DNA of 44,245 nt, taken from NCBI RefSeq assembly GCF_026586795.1, contig NZ_JAPFGY010000029.1, forward strand, positions 1 to 44,245. Reading direction: 5' to 3'. Positions 42,245 through 44,245 of this stretch are shown here, piece by piece (the stretch's first letter is position 1; the number at the start of each line of letters is the position of its first letter). The notes beneath the pieces are model-generated. The model made no database searches. It was not told where the DNA came from and saw only the letters and a program-made list of their open reading frames with translations. The stretch is from Erythrobacter sp. WG (GTDB lineage Bacteria > Pseudomonadota > Alphaproteobacteria > Sphingomonadales > Sphingomonadaceae). The position numbers and the translations under genes were made by a program.

Positions 42245-42259
42245 GTCTGATAATCAGAC
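42245..42259. promoter_or_regulatory. Operator-like palindrome 2 (at the HxlR start)
   Basis: GTCTGATAATCAGAC is a perfect 7-base inverted repeat around one A. It ends two bases before the HxlR ATG at 42262, a position suited to autorepression, and matches palindrome 1 in its outer five bases on each side. Confidence 0.75.
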
Positions 42260-42261
42260 GG

Positions 42262-42627
42262 ATGAAGACCTACCGCCCCTCCCGCGCGCCCTGCCCCATC
42301 GGCCGCGCCGCGCGCCTGCTCGGCGACCGCTGGGTGCTGCTGATCCTGCGCGACGCGCTGCTCGGGGCGGAGCGGTTCGAGGAGTTCGTCGAGCGGCTCG
42401 GCATCAACCGCGCGGCGCTGACTTCGCGGCTGGCGATCCTCCAGGAGGCGGGGCTGATGCTCCGCGAACCGCCGGAGGGCAAGCGCGCGCGCTATCTGCT
42501 GACGGACAAGGCACGCGCGCTCGCGCCGCTTTACGAGCAGCTCGCCGGCTGGGGCGCGGCGCATCTCTTCGCCGATGGCGAGCGGGCAGGCCAATGGCCG
42601 CCGCGCCTCCCTGCCGACCCCGCCTAG
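42262..42627 (+). CDS. HxlR family transcriptional regulator
   Basis: 121 residues from ATG 42262, MKTYRPSRAPCPIGRAARLLGD. The HxlR winged helix is typical: CPIGRAARLLGDRWVLLILRDALLGAERFEEFVERLGINRAALTSRL, with one Cys early on that in some relatives senses redox or aldehydes. LMLREPPEGKRARYLLTDKARAL is the wing. It lies divergent from the PaaI thioesterase gene and next to two palindromes, so it likely represses that gene and itself; the ligand is unknown. Its stop shares CTAG with the convergent FKBP gene. Confidence 0.9.
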   Translation: MKTYRPSRAPCPIGRAARLLGDRWVLLILRDALLGAERFEEFVERLGINRAALTSRLAILQEAGLMLREPPEGKRARYLLTDKARALAPLYEQLAGWGAAHLFADGERAGQWPPRLPADPA

Positions 42628-43136
42628 GGCCCTATCGCGATCAGCTCGACCTTGAAGACCAGCGTCGCATTGGGCGGGATCGGCCCCCGCCCCACCGGCC
42701 CGTAGGCAAGGTCGGCGGGAATCGCGATCTCGATGGTCTCGCCCAAGCCCATGTTCGGGATGGCGATCTGCCAGCCCTTCACCAGCCGGCCAAGCGGGAA
42801 GGTGGCGGGCTCGCCGCGCGCGTAGGAGCTGTCGAACACTGTCCCGTCGAGCAGCTTGCCCTCGTAATGGACGGTGACCGTGTCCGATACCGTCGGCTTG
42901 CGCTGCGCGCCAAGGTATTTCAGCCAGCGCCAGCGCAGGCCGCCCTCGGCGGTGTACCAGCCGTCCTCGGCCTTGAGCCCCAGCAGGTAGAGCTGCTGCT
43001 GCGCGTGCCACGCGGGGCTCTGCGCGTTGGCATCGCCTGCGGGCGCCGCAGGCCCGGGCTGCGCGGCTGCGGGCACCGCAGCGCAGGCCAGCGCTCCGGC
43101 AAGCGCGGCCGCGATGGCTGAGACGTGTCGGCGCAT
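42624..43136 (-). CDS. FKBP-type peptidyl-prolyl isomerase, exported
   Basis: 170 residues from ATG 43136. The signal peptide is MRRHVSAIAAALAGALACAAVPAAAQ. The FKBP domain occupies the C-terminal 110 residues: DTVTVHYEGKLLDGTVFDSSYARGEPATFPLGRLVKGWQIAI, then GLGETIEIAIPADLAYGPVGRG and IPPNATLVFKVELIAI, containing the usual Tyr, Phe, Asp, Ile and Tyr pocket residues. It speeds cis-trans proline isomerisation in periplasmic folding. ATG 43136 overlaps the upstream amidohydrolase stop (TGATG at 43138-43134), so the two are coupled; GTG 43139 is an alternative start. Confidence 0.9.
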   Translation of the reverse strand: MRRHVSAIAAALAGALACAAVPAAAQPGPAAPAGDANAQSPAWHAQQQLYLLGLKAEDGWYTAEGGLRWRWLKYLGAQRKPTVSDTVTVHYEGKLLDGTVFDSSYARGEPATFPLGRLVKGWQIAIPNMGLGETIEIAIPADLAYGPVGRGPIPPNATLVFKVELIAIGP

Positions 43137-44245
43137 CACCAGTCGTAGGCCTTGGGCCGGGCGCTCTCGTCGAGGGTCTTGTAGCGATCGCGCAGGCGGG
43201 TCTGGTGGTTGGTGAGGTCCTGGCTCACCCCGCCGATATACACGCGGACCGGCACGGTCCCGAGTTCGAGCGGATCGCCGTCCCAGATCACCACGTCGCC
43301 GAAGGCGCCCGCCTTCAACACCCCTGCCTTGCCGCCCAGCCCGGCAATCTCCGCCGGTACCGAGCTGATCGCCGCGAAGGCCTGATCCCAGCCGAGGCCC
43401 GCCGCACCCGGAAGCCGGGTGAGAGCGACGAGGTTGCCAGCCTCCTGCGACAGGCGGCGGGCGTTCTGGTTGGCCGAGGCATTGACCGCGACCTTGACCC
43501 CGGCGCGCTGGAGGCGGCCGATGTTCGATTGGGTCGCGCCCAGCTGCTCGAAGCTTTCCGGCAGGTCGACGAGACCATTGGCGATCACCGGCACGCCGGC
43601 GGCCGCGATGTCCTTGGCGACGAGCCAGCCCTCGGTGGCGCCGACCAGCACCAGGTCGAGCCTCGGGAACTCCTGCCTGAGCGCGAGCACCGCGCGGATG
43701 TCGGCCATCCGGTCGGCGGCGACGTAGAGCTTCTGCTGGCCGGTCACGACCGGGATCAGCGCCTCGGCATCGAAGCGGGTGAGATAGACCTCCTCGCCCT
43801 TGTCGATGGCGGTGGTCGCCGGAATGCCGGTCTTGCCGACCAGCGCCTGCGCCTCGCGCAAGGCGGCGCGCAGCAGCGCATGGGCTGCAGGGCGCGAGCC
43901 CCCGGCGGCAGCCGCGCCGCTTTCGCCGAGCACCACCATCTGGAAGGCGCGCGACTGCACGACCGGGTTGGCATCGCCGTCGAGGTCGATGATCGCGCCC
44001 TGCCCGGCAAAGATCGAGCCCGCCGGTTGCAGCGTCGTCGCCGCGCGGGTGATCCCGGCGGTCTTGTGGACGAGAATGTGCTGCGAGGTCGGGTTGATCG
44101 CCTTGGACGCGTCGAGCGCGGCGCTGAACGGGCTCTTGCCGGCCGAGGTGTCGTTCGACTGGCTGACCGCCGCGACATCGGCGAGGCCGAGGGTGGTCAC
44201 GGTGGCGAAGATCCCGGGCGTGACCCAGGCGCCGCGCGCATCGAC
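43136..44245 (-). CDS. Amidohydrolase family protein, C-terminal 369 residues (5' truncated by window)
   Basis: The frame is open from base 44245 to TGA 43138-43136. It begins VDARGAWVTPGIFATVTTLG, the usual strand where amidohydrolases enter the barrel (GxWVTPG), though the metal HxH would normally follow immediately and is absent here. Then ALRQEFPRLDLVLVGATEGWLVAKDIAAAGVPVI and TRLPGAAGLGWDQAFAAISSVPAEIAGLGGKAGVLKAGAFGDVVIWDGDPLELGT, the C-terminal composite domain of imidazolonepropionase-like enzymes. Key metal-binding residues seem replaced or missing, so catalytic activity is uncertain. It is coupled to the FKBP gene. The N-terminus lies outside the window. Confidence 0.82.
   Translation of the reverse strand, partial: VDARGAWVTPGIFATVTTLGLADVAAVSQSNDTSAGKSPFSAALDASKAINPTSQHILVHKTAGITRAATTLQPAGSIFAGQGAIIDLDGDANPVVQSRAFQMVVLGESGAAAAGGSRPAAHALLRAALREAQALVGKTGIPATTAIDKGEEVYLTRFDAEALIPVVTGQQKLYVAADRMADIRAVLALRQEFPRLDLVLVGATEGWLVAKDIAAAGVPVIANGLVDLPESFEQLGATQSNIGRLQRAGVKVAVNASANQNARRLSQEAGNLVALTRLPGAAGLGWDQAFAAISSVPAEIAGLGGKAGVLKAGAFGDVVIWDGDPLELGTVPVRVYIGGVSQDLTNHQTRLRDRYKTLDESARPKAYDW

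Overview
The window is GC-rich, densely packed bacterial chromosome. Its gene content (DUF2093, MmcB-family repair protein, PAS protein of alphaproteobacterial type, DUF2141 proteins, NnrU, a GTTC-N7-GTTC LexA box) points to an alphaproteobacterium, most likely a sphingomonad/erythrobacter relative. That assignment is inference from gene content; there is no rRNA gene here. A perfect parS site at 3377-3392 suggests the window lies in the origin-proximal part of a chromosome.

Layout. Positions 1-5.9 kb hold housekeeping and small genes: the end of xseA, DUF2093, a phytase-like esterase, rpmB, a small lipoprotein, tadA, a VOC protein, parS with an 11-bp-period repeat, a GFA-family protein, nadC with a small membrane protein, and a TM2 protein. 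Positions 5.9-15.6 kb are mostly on the minus strand: a LytS/LytTR-type two-component pair, a DsbA-like thioredoxin fold protein with an M48-like protease, a BepA-like TPR metalloprotease, a PAS protein with a long acidic middle, a very large hairpin, a DUF2141/sterol-desaturase pair, and mmcB behind a LexA box.

Positions 15.7-22.3 kb form a compact genomic island inserted in the 3' end of tRNA-Arg(CCG). It is bounded by a 48-bp direct repeat (47 of 48 identical; 15766-15813 and 22217-22264). It carries a GIY-YIG nuclease behind a 20-bp perfect palindrome, a 3' remnant of a type I restriction hsdR fused back-to-back to an integrase lacking its N-terminus, and an intact two-gene operon. That operon encodes a 1056-residue protein (variant Sir2-like, STAND-like P-loop NTPase, helical/TPR-like and OB-like regions, the order described for the animal SAMD9 family) and a 236-residue TOPRIM protein. 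This is the best candidate for an undescribed system, probably anti-phage.

Positions 22.4-44.2 kb return to core genome: a fused MFS/spermidine-synthase-like protein ending at a bidirectional terminator, a DUF885 peptidase, divergent ald/Lrp regulator, a diacylglycerol-kinase-like protein coupled to a nucleotidyltransferase-like protein, DUF2141, rpe-heparinase-purH, an exported MsrA, a Zur-like Fur protein, dxs, an MlaA-like protein without a lipobox, enoyl-CoA hydratase, NnrU, a thioesterase divergent from an HxlR regulator with two matching operator-like palindromes, and an FKBP isomerase coupled to a truncated amidohydrolase. Many neighbours overlap by ATGA or TGATG, and three convergent pairs share one CTAG as both stop codons.
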